Positions 19,489 to 28,907 of a stretch of DNA of 64,000 bases are shown here, one piece after another. Each line of letters opens with the position of its first letter. The first letter of the stretch is position 1. The translations under genes and the position numbers were made by a program. The notes below the pieces were generated by a model. It was not told the DNA's origin, did no database searches, and worked only from the letters and a program-made list of their open reading frames with translations. The stretch covers positions 2,809,494 through 2,873,493 of the forward strand of contig NZ_OCVX01000003.1 of the NCBI RefSeq assembly GCF_900232995.1, given 5' to 3'. This DNA is from Mycobacterium simulans. Its GTDB lineage: Bacteria; Actinomycetota; Actinomycetes; Mycobacteriales; Mycobacteriaceae.

Positions 19489-20328
19489 ATGCTGATGCGC
19501 GTGTCAGAGCTTGTTGATCGTCCATCCGAACCCCCCGCATGGTTTCTCTACCTGACCGACATACCGCGGGCCGGGATCGAGTACGGGCAATTGCTCAGCG
19601 TGCTCCCGCTGCAGCGGGTGCTACCGGTTGGTGACGGGCATCCGGTCCTGGTGCTGCCCGGCCTGCTGGCTGGTGACGGTTCCACCTGGATACTGCGGCG
19701 GATATTGCGCCGCCTCGGGTATCGGGCATATGGCTGGGGGCTCGGCCGCAACATCGGCCCCACTGCCAAAGCGGTGGACGGGATGACCGACCTCCTCGAC
19801 AAGCTGCACACCCGATACGACTCTCCGGTCAGCCTGATCGGCTGGAGCCTGGGCGGCATTTTCGCGCGGAATCTGGCCCGCAATTATCCGTCGGCGGTGC
19901 GCCAGGTGATCACGCTCGGCAGCCCGTTTGGCATGCGGGACGGCAGCGAATCGCGTTCCACGTGGAGTTTCAACCGCTACGCACACCTGCACGCCGAGCG
20001 GCACGAGTTGCCGCTGGAATCGGAAAGCCAAGCCCTGCCGGTGCCGACCAGCGCGATCTATTCGCGCCTCGACGGCATGGTCGCTTGGCAGACGTGTATG
20101 AACCCGGCAGCCGAGCGCGCGGAAAATATCGCGGTGCGGAGCAGTCACATCGGTTACGGCCACAATCCGCCCGTGGTTTGGGCAATCGCAGACCGGCTGG
20201 CGCAGCCACAGGGCGAATGGGCGCCGTTCCAGGCGCCAGCGGTGCTGCGGCCATTTTTCCCGCGGCCGGACACGCCGCCACGGCGGGACGCGGCCGACAC
20301 TATGCGGTTGCGACGCAACCCAGCCTGA
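19489..20328 (+). CDS. Alpha/beta hydrolase, lipase-like (Rv1192 homologue)
   Basis: A 279-residue protein with strand and elbow VLVLPGLLAGDGSTWILR and GWSLGGIFARNLA (nucleophile Ser about residue 121), and a late His in HIGYGHNPP. This is the lipase/PGAP1-like version of the fold. There is no clear signal peptide. It lies between another hydrolase and the acyl-CoA synthetase fadD36, so a part in releasing and re-activating fatty acids is plausible, but no substrate is known. ATG 19489 or ATG 19495 could be used. Confidence 0.85.
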   Translation: MLMRVSELVDRPSEPPAWFLYLTDIPRAGIEYGQLLSVLPLQRVLPVGDGHPVLVLPGLLAGDGSTWILRRILRRLGYRAYGWGLGRNIGPTAKAVDGMTDLLDKLHTRYDSPVSLIGWSLGGIFARNLARNYPSAVRQVITLGSPFGMRDGSESRSTWSFNRYAHLHAERHELPLESESQALPVPTSAIYSRLDGMVAWQTCMNPAAERAENIAVRSSHIGYGHNPPVVWAIADRLAQPQGEWAPFQAPAVLRPFFPRPDTPPRRDAADTMRLRRNPA

Positions 20329-20367
20329 CGCGACAGGTCCATCGGGGACGCAGGTAGCCTGCCTCAC

Positions 20368-21783
20368 GTGCTGCTGGCTTCGCTGAATCCCTCGGTCGTC
20401 AACACCAACGACATCTCCGACGCGGTGCGCATCGACGGCGCCGCGCTGAGCCGCAGCGACCTCGTCGGTGCGGCAACCTCAGTGGCCGAACGGGTCGCCG
20501 GCGCCCACCGGGTCGCGGTGCTGGCCGCGCCGACGGCGTCGACGGTGCTGGCGATCACCGGCTGCCTGATTGCCGGTGTGCCCGTCGTCCCGGTACCTGC
20601 CGACGTCGGCGTGGCCGAACGCCGGCATATGCTGACCGATTCCGGCGCGCAGGCGTGGCTGGGCCCGGCGCCTGAGGACGCCGAGGGGCTGCCGCACATA
20701 CCGGTGCGTTTGCACGCCCGTTCCTGGCACCGCTACCCCGAGCCGTCACCCGACGCCGTCGCAATGGTGGTTTACACCTCGGGCACCACCGGACCGCCCA
20801 AAGGCGTGCAATTGAGCCGTCGCGCGATCGCAGCCGACCTGGACGCGTTGGCCGAAGCCTGGCAATGGACCGCCGACGACGTTTTGGTGCATGGTTTGCC
20901 GCTGTATCACATTCACGGTCTGGTGCTGGGCTTGCTCGGATCGCTGAGATTCGGAAATCGCCTGGTACACACCGGGAAACCGACGCCAGCCAACTACGCT
21001 CAGGCCGCTTCGGAAGCCAACGGCTCGCTGTATTTCGGGGTGCCGACGGTGTGGTCGCGGGTGGTGGCCGATCATGCTGCTGCCGAGGCACTCAGATCGG
21101 CGCGGCTACTGGTGTCGGGGAGTGCCGCACTACCTGTGCCGGTGTTCGACCGGCTAGAGCAGCTCGCCGGGCATCGGCCCATCGAGCGGTATGGCGCTTC
21201 GGAGTCATTGATTACGGTGTCGACGCGGGCCGACGGCGAACGTCGGCCGGGTTGGGTGGGCCTGCCGCTGACCGGTGTACAGACCCGACTGGTCGACGAC
21301 AACGGCGATCCGGTTCCGCATGACGGGCAAACCGTTGGAAGGCTTCATGTAACCGGCCCGACGCTGTTCGACGGCTACCTAAATCGTCCGGAAGCCACTG
21401 CCGAGGCGGTCGACGCCGACGGTTGGTACCACACCGGCGACGTCGCGGTCATCGACGGTGGTGGCATGCACCGCATCGTGGGACGCGAGTCGGTCGACCT
21501 GATCAAATCGGGTGGATACCGCATCGGCGCAGGCGAAATCGAGACGGTGCTGCTCGGTCATCCGGATGTGGCGGAGGCGGCCGTCGTCGGACTGCCCGAC
21601 GAGGATTTGGGCCAGCGTATCGTCGCCTACGTTGTCGGACCGGCTGGCCAAGATGAGCTGATTCAGTATGTCGCCCAACAGCTTTCGGTGCACAAGCGGC
21701 CACGCGAGGTGCGCATCGTGGATGCGCTGCCGCGCAACGCACTGGGCAAGGTCCTCAAGAAGCAATTGCTTGCGGAGGGCTAA
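20368..21783 (+). CDS. fadD36: Fatty-acid-CoA ligase FadD36
   Basis: A 471-residue AMP-binding enzyme, shorter than most FadD proteins and matching FadD36. Motifs are VVYTSGTTGPPKGVQ (about residue 133), RYGASESL, GWYHTGDVA and a C-terminal NALGKVLKKQL with the catalytic lysine. It activates a carboxylic acid through an acyl-AMP to acyl-CoA; the malonyl/methylmalonyl-CoA synthetase-like subgroup is possible from its size. The start is GTG 20368. In M. tuberculosis fadD36 is followed by PE13/PPE18/esxKL, which are missing here. Confidence 0.9.
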   Translation: MLLASLNPSVVNTNDISDAVRIDGAALSRSDLVGAATSVAERVAGAHRVAVLAAPTASTVLAITGCLIAGVPVVPVPADVGVAERRHMLTDSGAQAWLGPAPEDAEGLPHIPVRLHARSWHRYPEPSPDAVAMVVYTSGTTGPPKGVQLSRRAIAADLDALAEAWQWTADDVLVHGLPLYHIHGLVLGLLGSLRFGNRLVHTGKPTPANYAQAASEANGSLYFGVPTVWSRVVADHAAAEALRSARLLVSGSAALPVPVFDRLEQLAGHRPIERYGASESLITVSTRADGERRPGWVGLPLTGVQTRLVDDNGDPVPHDGQTVGRLHVTGPTLFDGYLNRPEATAEAVDADGWYHTGDVAVIDGGGMHRIVGRESVDLIKSGGYRIGAGEIETVLLGHPDVAEAAVVGLPDEDLGQRIVAYVVGPAGQDELIQYVAQQLSVHKRPREVRIVDALPRNALGKVLKKQLLAEG

Positions 21784-21857
21784 GAGCCGCCTACACAGCA
21801 TCTTGGCAGCATCTTCCCGGGACGAGGCCACAGTAGGGCCAGATATCGTGATTTACC

Positions 21858-23159
21858 GTGACACTCGTTGGGACGATTAGCCCCAGCCCGGCGGTCACAT
21901 CGATGAAACGCGTGGCGGTCGCCTGCCTTGTCGGCTCGGCAATCGAGTTCTACGACTTCCTCATCTACGGCACTGCGGCGGCGCTGGTGTTTCCCACCGT
22001 ATTCTTTCCGCACCTCAGTCCGGCGGTGGCCACCGTGGCATCGATGGGAACGTTTGCCGCGGCGTTTATCTCCCGCCCCCTCGGCGCGGGTGTCTTCGGA
22101 TACTTCGGGGACCGCCTGGGCCGCAAGAAGACCCTGGTCGCCACGCTGTTGGTGATGGCGCTATCCACCGTGACCGTGGGATTGGTTCCCAGCGCGGCGA
22201 CGATCGGTGGGGCAGCCCCACTGATCCTGACTGTGCTGCGGTTGTTACAAGGATTTGCCCTCGGTGGCCAGTGGGCCGGGTCTGCGTTGTTGAGCGCCGA
22301 ATCGGCCCCCGCTGCCAAACGCGGCCTGTTTGGCATGTTCACCCTCGTCGGTGGTGGCATCGCGCTGATACTGGGCAGCCTGACGTTTCTGGGTGTGACC
22401 TACACCGTCGGCGAAAGCAGCCCGGCATTTATGCAGTGGGGCTGGCGCATACCGTTTTTGATTAGTGCGGTGCTGATCGTCATCGCCCTGTATGTGCGAC
22501 TCAACATCAACGAGACACCGGTGTTCGCGCGTGAAAAAATCAGGCCGAATGTGCCCGTCGTCGAAGTGCTGCGCAGACAACGCCGTGAAATGATCTTGGC
22601 CGCGGGCAGCACTATGACCTGTTTTGGCTTCGTCTACCTGGCCAGCGCCTATCTCGCCAGTTATGCCCACGCAAACCTGGGGTATTCGCGCAGTCTCATC
22701 TTGTTCGACGGTGTGCTGGGTGGGTTGACGTGCATTGTGTTCGGTGCGTTCGCGGCCGTGCTCAGCGATCAAGTTGGCCGGCGACGCATCGTGTTGATCG
22801 CCTGGGCGGCGGCGCTGCCTTGGTCATTTGTGGTCATGCCGCTCATCGATTCCGGTGACCCCACCCTGTTTGCCGTGGCGCTCGTCGGCATGTATGCCAT
22901 CGCGTCGTTTGGTTACGGTCCTGTGCCGGCGTTCCTGCCCGAACTGTTCGCGACTCGGTGGCGCTACACGGGCACGGCGCTCTCCGTCAATCTGGCGGGC
23001 ATCGTTGGCGGCACGCTGCCGCCGTTGCTCGCAGGCACGTTGGCGGCAACCTGTGGCAGCTGGGCGATCGGGCTCATGCTGGCCGGGTTTGCGGTTACCA
23101 GCCTGGTGTGCACGTACCTGTTGCCCGAAACCGCCGGAACAGCGCTGGCCAGCAGTTAG
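21858..23159 (+). CDS. MFS transporter of the metabolite:H+ symporter type (Rv1200 homologue)
   Basis: A 433-residue integral membrane protein with twelve hydrophobic segments. It has the sugar-transporter-superfamily opening [20 protein letters not shown] and the MFS loop 2-3 motif GDRLGRKK (about residue 83). [19 protein letters not shown] is a family signature of the MHS (KgtP/ProP/ShiA) branch, which imports dicarboxylates, betaine/proline or shikimate-like solutes. The GTG start at 21858 gives [10 protein letters not shown] before the first helix. The last four bases overlap the dapD stop region on the opposite strand. Confidence 0.88.
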   Translation: MTLVGTISPSPAVTSMKRVAVACLVGSAIEFYDFLIYGTAAALVFPTVFFPHLSPAVATVASMGTFAAAFISRPLGAGVFGYFGDRLGRKKTLVATLLVMALSTVTVGLVPSAATIGGAAPLILTVLRLLQGFALGGQWAGSALLSAESAPAAKRGLFGMFTLVGGGIALILGSLTFLGVTYTVGESSPAFMQWGWRIPFLISAVLIVIALYVRLNINETPVFAREKIRPNVPVVEVLRRQRREMILAAGSTMTCFGFVYLASAYLASYAHANLGYSRSLILFDGVLGGLTCIVFGAFAAVLSDQVGRRRIVLIAWAAALPWSFVVMPLIDSGDPTLFAVALVGMYAIASFGYGPVPAFLPELFATRWRYTGTALSVNLAGIVGGTLPPLLAGTLAATCGSWAIGLMLAGFAVTSLVCTYLLPETAGTALASS

Positions 23160-24100
23160 TTGGCGTGCAGATCTTCGTTGAGCTCGATGCCCTGGCCGTC
23201 GCGGGCCACCACCTCGACCGCGCCGGTCACGGAGTTGCGTCGGAACAGCAGATTGCTGCTGCCGGAGAGTTCACGCGCCTTGACTGAGTTGCCGTCGGGC
23301 GTGGTGACCTTGGTGCCGGCGGTGACGTACAGCCCGGCCTCGACGACACAGTCGTCGCCCAGGGAGATGCCCAAGCCGGAATTGGCGCCGAGCAGACAGC
23401 GCTTGCCGATCGAAATGACTTGTGTGCCACCGCCGGACAGCGTTCCCATGATCGATGCCCCGCCACCGATGTCCGAGCCGTCGCCCACCACCACGCCCGC
23501 CGAGATACGACCCTCCACCATCGACGCGCCCAGGGTGCCGGCGTTGTAGTTGACGAAGCCCTCGTGCATCACAGTGGTGCCGGGCGCCAGGTGGGCGCCC
23601 AGTCGTACCCGGTCGGCATCGGCGATGCGCACCCCGGAGGGCATGACGTAGTCGACCATTCGAGGGAACTTGTCAACGCCGTACACCGTCACCGGTCCGT
23701 GGCGGCGTAACCGCGCCCGCACCGCTTCGAAGCCGTCAATTGCGCAGGGGCCCCGGTTAGTCCACACCACATTGGTCAACACCCCGAACAGGCCGCCGGC
23801 GTTCAGCCCGTGCGGCGCCACCAGGCGGTGCGAGAGCAGATGCAACCGCAGGTAGGCGTCATAGGCGTCGGCGGCAGTGTCGTCCAGCGAGCCGATGACC
23901 GTGCGAACGGCAATGGTCTCGGTGCTGCGGTCGTCGTCGCGGCCGACGAGAGCGACCAGCTCCGGGGGCACGTCGGACAACGCCAGTCGCGTGGTAGCGC
24001 TGGTGGCCGATTCCGCCAGTTCCGGTGCGGGGAACCAGGTGTCGAGGACCGATCCGTCGGAGGCGAGGGTCGCCAGGCCAATGCCTGCAGCTCCAGTCAC
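23156..24100 (-). CDS. dapD: Tetrahydrodipicolinate N-succinyltransferase
   Basis: A 314-residue acyltransferase of the left-handed beta-helix family with hexapeptide-like repeats ([56 protein letters not shown]). It makes N-succinyl-2-amino-6-ketopimelate in the lysine/diaminopimelate pathway for peptidoglycan. It closely follows M. tuberculosis DapD (Rv1201c, 317 aa). GTG 24100 ([16 protein letters not shown]) is the start matching the family; the longer frame upstream crosses the palindrome at 24121-24184. It is divergent from dapE, whose product acts two steps later. Confidence 0.93.
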   Translation of the reverse strand: MTGAAGIGLATLASDGSVLDTWFPAPELAESATSATTRLALSDVPPELVALVGRDDDRSTETIAVRTVIGSLDDTAADAYDAYLRLHLLSHRLVAPHGLNAGGLFGVLTNVVWTNRGPCAIDGFEAVRARLRRHGPVTVYGVDKFPRMVDYVMPSGVRIADADRVRLGAHLAPGTTVMHEGFVNYNAGTLGASMVEGRISAGVVVGDGSDIGGGASIMGTLSGGGTQVISIGKRCLLGANSGLGISLGDDCVVEAGLYVTAGTKVTTPDGNSVKARELSGSSNLLFRRNSVTGAVEVVARDGQGIELNEDLHAN

Positions 24101-24120
24101 GGCGGTCAGGTTACTTAACC

Positions 24121-24184
24121 TGCCGAGCAGACACAAAAGCCCCCTTTTTGGTGCCGAAGTGGGGGCTTTTGCGTCTGCTCGGCA
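24121..24184. repeat. Dispersed palindromic element, copy 1 (between dapD and dapE)
   Basis: Two 24-bp arms (24121-24144 and 24161-24184) pair with a single mismatch around a 16-nt loop. The ends read TGCCGAGCAGACnCAAAAGC, the same terminal sequence as the palindromes at 45500 and 60666. It fills almost the whole 94-bp gap between the divergent dapD and dapE starts, so it must lie in promoter or leader DNA of both genes. Confidence 0.85.
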
Positions 24185-24194
24185 TACTGGGTCC

Positions 24195-25268
24195 GTGTTG
24201 GACTTGCGTGGGGATCCCGTTGAGTTGACCGCGGCGCTGGTCGACATCCCGAGTGAGTCGAGGAACGAGTCGCGCATCGCCGACGAGGTCGAGACAGCGC
24301 TGCGCGCGCAGACTTCCGCTTTCGAGATCATTCGTAACGGCAACGCGGTGCTGGCGCGCACCGCGCTGAACCGGCCTTCGCGAGTGCTGCTGGCCGGACA
24401 CCTGGACACCGTGCCAGTGGCCGACAACCTGCCCAGCCGGATCGACAATGGCGAGCTGCATGGCTGCGGCACCGCGGACATGAAATCCGGTGACGCGGTC
24501 TTCCTTCATCTGGCGGCCACCGTGTCCGAACCGGTGCACGACCTGACTTTGGTTTTCTACGACTGCGAGGAAATCGATTCGGCGGCAAACGGTTTGGGCC
24601 GTATCCAACGCGAGTTGCCGGACTGGCTGTCCGCCGACGTGGCCATCCTGGGCGAGCCCACCGCCGGCTGGATCGAGGCCGGTTGCCAGGGCACCCTGCG
24701 GGTCGTCATCAGCGCCACCGGCACCCGGGCCCATTCCGCTCGTTCCTGGCTGGGCGACAACGCAATTCACAAGCTGGGCGCCGTGCTGGACCGCCTGGCG
24801 GGGTATCGGGCACGCAGCGTCGACATCGATGGCTGCACCTACCGCGAGGGCTTATCGGCGGTCCGTGTTGACGGCGGCGTCGCCGGCAACGTGATTCCCG
24901 ACGCGGCCTCGGTCACGGTCAACTACCGTTTTGCCCCCGACCGGTCGGCGGCTGCAGCACTGCAACACGTCCACGACGTGTTCGACGGGCTCGACGTCCA
25001 GATCGAGCAGACCGACTCCGCCGCGGGCGCCCTGCCCGGGCTGTCCCAGCCCGCCGCCAAGGCACTGGTCGAGGCCGCTGGCGGGCAGGTCCGGGCCAAG
25101 TACGGCTGGACCGATGTGTCCCGCTTCGCGGCCCTGGGCGTACCTGCGGTCAACTACGGTCCGGGGGATCCCAATCTGGCGCACCGGCGCGACGAGCGGG
25201 TGCCGGTCGGCCAGATTACCGCCGCGGTGGACATGCTGCGCCGGTACCTGAGGTGTAGCTCACTGTAG
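24195..25268 (+). CDS. dapE: Succinyl-diaminopimelate desuccinylase
   Basis: A 357-residue M20-type metallopeptidase. The metal motifs are [10 protein letters not shown] (His and catalytic Asp, about residue 66), [12 protein letters not shown] (bridging Asp), FYDCEEID (general base Glu) and ILGEPTAG. It hydrolyses N-succinyl-LL-DAP to LL-DAP and succinate. It matches M. tuberculosis DapE (Rv1202, 354 aa). The GTG 24195 start gives [20 protein letters not shown]. The frame continuing upstream would cross the palindrome and dapD and is rejected. The last residues (CSSL) differ from M. tuberculosis. Confidence 0.93.
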   Translation: MLDLRGDPVELTAALVDIPSESRNESRIADEVETALRAQTSAFEIIRNGNAVLARTALNRPSRVLLAGHLDTVPVADNLPSRIDNGELHGCGTADMKSGDAVFLHLAATVSEPVHDLTLVFYDCEEIDSAANGLGRIQRELPDWLSADVAILGEPTAGWIEAGCQGTLRVVISATGTRAHSARSWLGDNAIHKLGAVLDRLAGYRARSVDIDGCTYREGLSAVRVDGGVAGNVIPDAASVTVNYRFAPDRSAAAALQHVHDVFDGLDVQIEQTDSAAGALPGLSQPAAKALVEAAGGQVRAKYGWTDVSRFAALGVPAVNYGPGDPNLAHRRDERVPVGQITAAVDMLRRYLRCSSL

Positions 25269-25292
25269 CGCTTCTTGCTACAATCGGCCCAC

Positions 25293-25538
25293 ATGCGAAC
25301 CATCGCACAGCGTGAACTGCGCAACGACAACGCCAAGGTGATCGAGGCCGTGACGGCAGGTGAGACTTTCGTCGTTACCCGCAACGGTGAACCCGTGGCC
25401 GAGCTTCGTCCGATAAGAGCCGGTCGGCGCTCCTTCATCTCCCGCGATGAGGTCGCGGCGCTAGCGGCGGCGGCGGTGCGTATCGATCATCGCCAATTCC
25501 GCGCCGACCTGGACCGGTCGATCGACCAAGGACTCTGA
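25293..25538 (+). CDS. Phd/YefM-type antitoxin (VapB)
   Basis: An 81-residue antitoxin: MRTIAQRELRNDNAKVIEAV, then ETFVVTRNGEPVAELRPI, the DNA-binding N-terminal fold of Phd/YefM proteins, with an acidic C-terminal tail (RADLDRSIDQGL) that would wrap the toxin. It is followed after one base by a PIN-domain toxin. The start at ATG 25293 is preferred over 25275 because the family begins with this Met-Arg-x-Ile. The pair sits where M. tuberculosis has Rv1203c. Autoregulation at its own promoter is expected for the family. Confidence 0.88.
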   Translation: MRTIAQRELRNDNAKVIEAVTAGETFVVTRNGEPVAELRPIRAGRRSFISRDEVAALAAAAVRIDHRQFRADLDRSIDQGL

Positions 25539-25539
25539 C

Positions 25540-25935
25540 GTGGCGTCCGGGCTGATCGACACTTCAGTCGTCGTCGACTGGCACGACCCGGCGGTGATCG
25601 CCGCGCTGCCCGACGAGATGGCCGTATCCGCGATCACCATGGCTGAATTGGCGGCTGGTCCCCAACTGGCCGCAAGCCCGGTGGAAGCCGCCAAGCGGCA
25701 GGCTCGGTTGCAGGAGGTCGAATCGGTACTCGAACCGATCCCGTTCGACGCATCGACCGCACGCAGTTACGGACTCATCGTTGCCGCGGTTGTCCGCGAA
25801 GGACGGAAGCCGCGAAGCCGATTCGCAGACCTACTGATTGCGGCGACCGCACATGCCAGTCGCCTCGATCTGTACACCCGAAACGGCGATGACTTCACCG
25901 GCCTGGAAGGGCTCGTCCGGGTCGTCACCATCTGA
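25540..25935 (+). CDS. PIN-domain ribonuclease toxin (VapC)
   Basis: A 131-residue PIN-domain protein starting GTG 25540 (VASGLIDTSVVVDW). Acidic active-site residues are visible as Asp in LIDTS, Glu in MAELAAG (about residue 34) and Asp in RFADLLIAATA (about residue 98); the usual fourth Asp lies in NGDDF. VapC toxins cut specific RNAs, often tRNA or rRNA, when free of antitoxin. It starts one base after the antitoxin stop, so the genes are coupled. Which of the many mycobacterial VapC groups it belongs to is not clear. Confidence 0.88.
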   Translation: MASGLIDTSVVVDWHDPAVIAALPDEMAVSAITMAELAAGPQLAASPVEAAKRQARLQEVESVLEPIPFDASTARSYGLIVAAVVREGRKPRSRFADLLIAATAHASRLDLYTRNGDDFTGLEGLVRVVTI

Positions 25936-25947
25936 GCCCTCTGACGC

Positions 25948-26073
25948 TCACGGCGTTAGGACCAGCTCGACGGTGTCCGCGCCGCCGTCGGCGACAACCG
26001 TCAGCAGGGGAGCGTTGGGCGCCGAAATGGCTTGTCCGCCTTTGACGCTCACGGGATATCCGTTTGCGATTAC
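25948..26073 (-). pseudogene. Short C-terminal gene remnant next to the Rv1204c homologue
   Basis: Minus-strand frame of 41 residues, ending in stop 25948-25950, with natural protein character (VSVKGGQAISAPNAPLLTVV, then acidic, ending ELVLTP). It has an in-frame stop immediately upstream and no body. It occupies the place of Rv1203c in M. tuberculosis and is probably its 3' scar left when vapBC replaced it; this assignment is an inference. Confidence 0.35.
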
Positions 26074-28199
26074 GGTTCACGCACAATGCGGCGTGCCTGT
26101 GCCGCGGCATCGGCGGCCGCGGCGGCCATCCCGATCGCGGCCAGCTCGTCGGCCACCGCGGTCAGTGCCGCGGCATCGCCGTCGGCCAACGCCCGGGCGT
26201 GGCGCACGACGATATTGCCGACGGCGCAATCGATCTCGGCGGCCAGCCGGCTAACCGGGTCCACGGCGCGCAGGTCGCCCAATCGAACCGCGTCATGCCA
26301 AGCGCGCAGCGCCACCGCCGACTGTCCGGCCCGCTCGGCGGTGCGGGCCGCCTCCCGGGCCGCGGCGACGGCGCCCGTCTTGTCCCGGGCGGCCGACCTG
26401 GCCCAGGCGCGCGCTAGCCCGAGCTCGGGCGCGAACAACGCCGACTTGGTTCCGTGCCGGGTTTCCGCGCGCCGCAACGCTTTTGCGGACTCGGGTATAT
26501 TCCCCTGCTGCGCCAGCGCGGTAGCCAGCAGCATCAGCGACAGCGGTCCCCACGAGTAGCCGGTGCGTTCCAGGGTGGCCGCCGCCGGCTCGAGTAGCGC
26601 CTTCGCTTGGCCGAATTCGCCGTTGGCGATCAGCACATGCGCCAACAGCACCTCCCCGATCGCGCGGCCCGGTTGCTGCAGTTCGGCGAAATCGGTGAAC
26701 TGCTGGGCGAGTTGCCGGGCCGCGTCCAGCCGACCCGCCATCAAGAGCGCGGTGGTCTGGCCCAGTCCGATGGTGAAGCGCAGCACGCCGGGATGCTCGG
26801 CGTCCAGCGCGCGCTGCGCCAGCGGCTCGACGTCGTCGAAACGCCCCTGCCGGGCCGCGCACAATGCGCCCGCGCTGGCCGCCCAGGCCACCGCCTGGTC
26901 GTCGGCCGACGGCGACGCCAGCACCTCGCGAGCCATTTCCACGGCGTGCCCGAGGTTGCCCGCGTTCATCGCGAAGGTGGCGCTCAGCGCGTCGAGGGTG
27001 ATGCGCTGGCTGGCATCCGTGATCCGACTGCGGGTGGTCCGCAGAAACGCGGTGGCCCGCTCCGGTTCGCTGAGCATAAAGAACTGGTTGGCGGCCCGCA
27101 GCTGCGTCCAGGCCATCAGCTCGGGTTCCGAAAGCGCGGCGGGGTCCACCGCGGCCAGCACCGCGTCGGCCTCGCGGCCGCGACCTTGGAACCCCAGTGC
27201 CTGTGCCAGATGCAGTCGCGCCGCCAGGTCGCCGGAGTGCTCCAGCGCCCAGCGGGCCAGGCGTTCGCCGAGCGCGAGGTCGCCCAGCCGCAGCGCCTCC
27301 CGCGCGGCCTCGATGACCTCGCTCACCGGCTGCGGGGCATCGCTATCCAGCGCCAACGACGCCAGCCGGAGCCGGTCGCTGAGATGGTCGCGCGGGTGCT
27401 GCGACAGCAGCGTGACCAACTCGGTGCGCCGTCGTCGCGCTCCGTCGTCGCCGAGCGCGGCCCGCGCTCGTTCGGCGAACAGCGGGTGCGCCGTGTACAC
27501 CACCGGATCGTCCTGTGCGCGGACCCGGGTTTCGGCGGCGCCCCACTCCTCGGCTTGCTCCGCCGCGCCGTCGCCGGCGAGGACGGCGAGGTCGGCCAGT
27601 GACAGTGGCTCCTGGACGGCCAGATAGTCGAGCACCGACCGGGCCGGGCCGGGCAACTCGGCGATGAATTCGTCGACCTGCGCTGGGGCCGTCGCGCTGG
27701 GCGGTTCGACGTCGATCCGATCCAGCAGGTCGTCGGTCCACAGCGCGGCGATGGCGTCGGGTGCGGGCCCAAAATCCGGACCGAGAGCGGTCACGATCAT
27801 CCGCGCGGTGCCGGCCAGTGCCAGCTGATACACCAGGGTGGCCGACAGAATGTCGAGGTGATGCGCATCGTCGACAACGAGCAAAAGGTCGCCGTCCGCT
27901 CCCAACGACGCCCGGGCCGCCCGCAACAGCGCAGCCGGCTTCCCGATGTCGGCGATGGCCACCAGATGGCCGAAGGCCCCGAATGGGACCACGCGCTCGG
28001 CTGGGGTCCCGATGACCCAGCGTGTGACGGTCGTCGGATGCCGGGCGCAGTATCGTTCGGCGGCCAATCGGGCCAACGTGGATTTGCCGACACCGTCGGG
28101 TCCGAGTACCGCTGCGCCGGGGCGTGCGGTGTCACTCAGCGAATTGTCCAGCTGCTCCAAGGCAGCGGCATGCTGAGGGACGTTCCATCGAATCGGCAC
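26070..28199 (-). CDS. Large STAND-type ATPase without a DNA-binding domain (Rv1204c homologue)
   Basis: A 709-residue protein. Residues ~1-230 form an AAA/STAND ATPase with Walker A GPDGVGKSTLA (about residue 33) and Walker B LLLVVDDAHHL (about 107). The rest is an alpha-helical, Ala/Leu/Arg-rich repeat region like the TPR part of MalT/LuxR-type regulators. Unlike the related gene at 42876, it ends (QARRIVREP) before a LuxR helix-turn-helix. It could act as a signalling ATPase that partners another regulator, or be a regulator that lost its output domain. The start at 28199 gives MPIRWNVPQHAAALEQL. It is divergent from the LOG gene. Confidence 0.82.
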   Translation of the reverse strand: MPIRWNVPQHAAALEQLDNSLSDTARPGAAVLGPDGVGKSTLARLAAERYCARHPTTVTRWVIGTPAERVVPFGAFGHLVAIADIGKPAALLRAARASLGADGDLLLVVDDAHHLDILSATLVYQLALAGTARMIVTALGPDFGPAPDAIAALWTDDLLDRIDVEPPSATAPAQVDEFIAELPGPARSVLDYLAVQEPLSLADLAVLAGDGAAEQAEEWGAAETRVRAQDDPVVYTAHPLFAERARAALGDDGARRRRTELVTLLSQHPRDHLSDRLRLASLALDSDAPQPVSEVIEAAREALRLGDLALGERLARWALEHSGDLAARLHLAQALGFQGRGREADAVLAAVDPAALSEPELMAWTQLRAANQFFMLSEPERATAFLRTTRSRITDASQRITLDALSATFAMNAGNLGHAVEMAREVLASPSADDQAVAWAASAGALCAARQGRFDDVEPLAQRALDAEHPGVLRFTIGLGQTTALLMAGRLDAARQLAQQFTDFAELQQPGRAIGEVLLAHVLIANGEFGQAKALLEPAAATLERTGYSWGPLSLMLLATALAQQGNIPESAKALRRAETRHGTKSALFAPELGLARAWARSAARDKTGAVAAAREAARTAERAGQSAVALRAWHDAVRLGDLRAVDPVSRLAAEIDCAVGNIVVRHARALADGDAAALTAVADELAAIGMAAAAADAAAQARRIVREP

Positions 28200-28288
28200 T
28201 GCCGAATCTTATTGCTCGCTATGCGCTTTTCACGGTGATGGCCCCAAATCTGCACGGCGTCTGGGCCCTGTGGTCTACCTTTCGGTGT

Positions 28289-28852
28289 ATGCCCGCGAAA
28301 AGCGTTGTACCTGGTGCGTGGACGGTGGCTGTGTACTGCGCGGCCGGACCTACCTACCCAGAGCTGTTGGAACTGGCCGCCACACTCGGAGAGTCGCTTG
28401 CCGAGCGGGGCTGGACCCTGGTCTGGGGCGGCGGTCACGTTTCGGCCATGGGGGCCGTCGCCTCTGCGGCGCGGGCTCGGGGCGGCTGGACCGTCGGTGT
28501 GATTCCCAAGTTGCTGGTGCACCGGGAACTAGCCGACGACGACGCCGACGAGCTGATCATCACCGACACCATGTGGGAGCGTAAGCAGGTCATGGAGGAT
28601 CGCGCCGACGCCTTCATTGCGTTGCCAGGTGGCGTCGGCACCCTGGACGAGCTGTTGAACGCGTGGACCGAGGGATACCTCGGGGTGCACGACAAACCGA
28701 TCGTGATGCTAGATCCCTGGGGCCACTACGACGGCCTGCGAGCATGGATGTACGGGTTGGTCGACAGTGGGTATATCTCACAGGTAGCCGTGGACCGGCT
28801 GCTGGTGGTCGATAAGGTCAGCGAGGCGCTGGAGGCCTGCGCACCGGCGTGA
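28289..28852 (+). CDS. log: LOG-family cytokinin riboside 5'-monophosphate phosphoribohydrolase (Rv1205 homologue)
   Basis: A 187-residue LOG protein, identical in length to M. tuberculosis Rv1205. Signature motifs are WGGGHVSAMGAVASAA (phosphate loop), ERKQVMEDRADAFIALPG, and PGGVGTLDEL (PGGxGTxxE). It releases the free adenine-type cytokinin base from its ribotide; in M. tuberculosis this protein is a proteasome substrate whose build-up yields toxic aldehydes. The ATG 28289 start follows the annotated homologue; the upstream frame to 28124 overlaps the divergent ATPase gene. Confidence 0.9.
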   Translation: MPAKSVVPGAWTVAVYCAAGPTYPELLELAATLGESLAERGWTLVWGGGHVSAMGAVASAARARGGWTVGVIPKLLVHRELADDDADELIITDTMWERKQVMEDRADAFIALPGGVGTLDELLNAWTEGYLGVHDKPIVMLDPWGHYDGLRAWMYGLVDSGYISQVAVDRLLVVDKVSEALEACAPA

Positions 28853-28907
28853 GCTGGCCCATGCTGAGCGCCGAACTTGACGTCTGGCGAACGAATTGAG
28901 GGATTTG

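Noticed and set aside
23156..24481. 441-residue version of DapD
   Set aside because: The extension crosses the palindrome and the divergent dapE gene; GTG 24100 matches the family.
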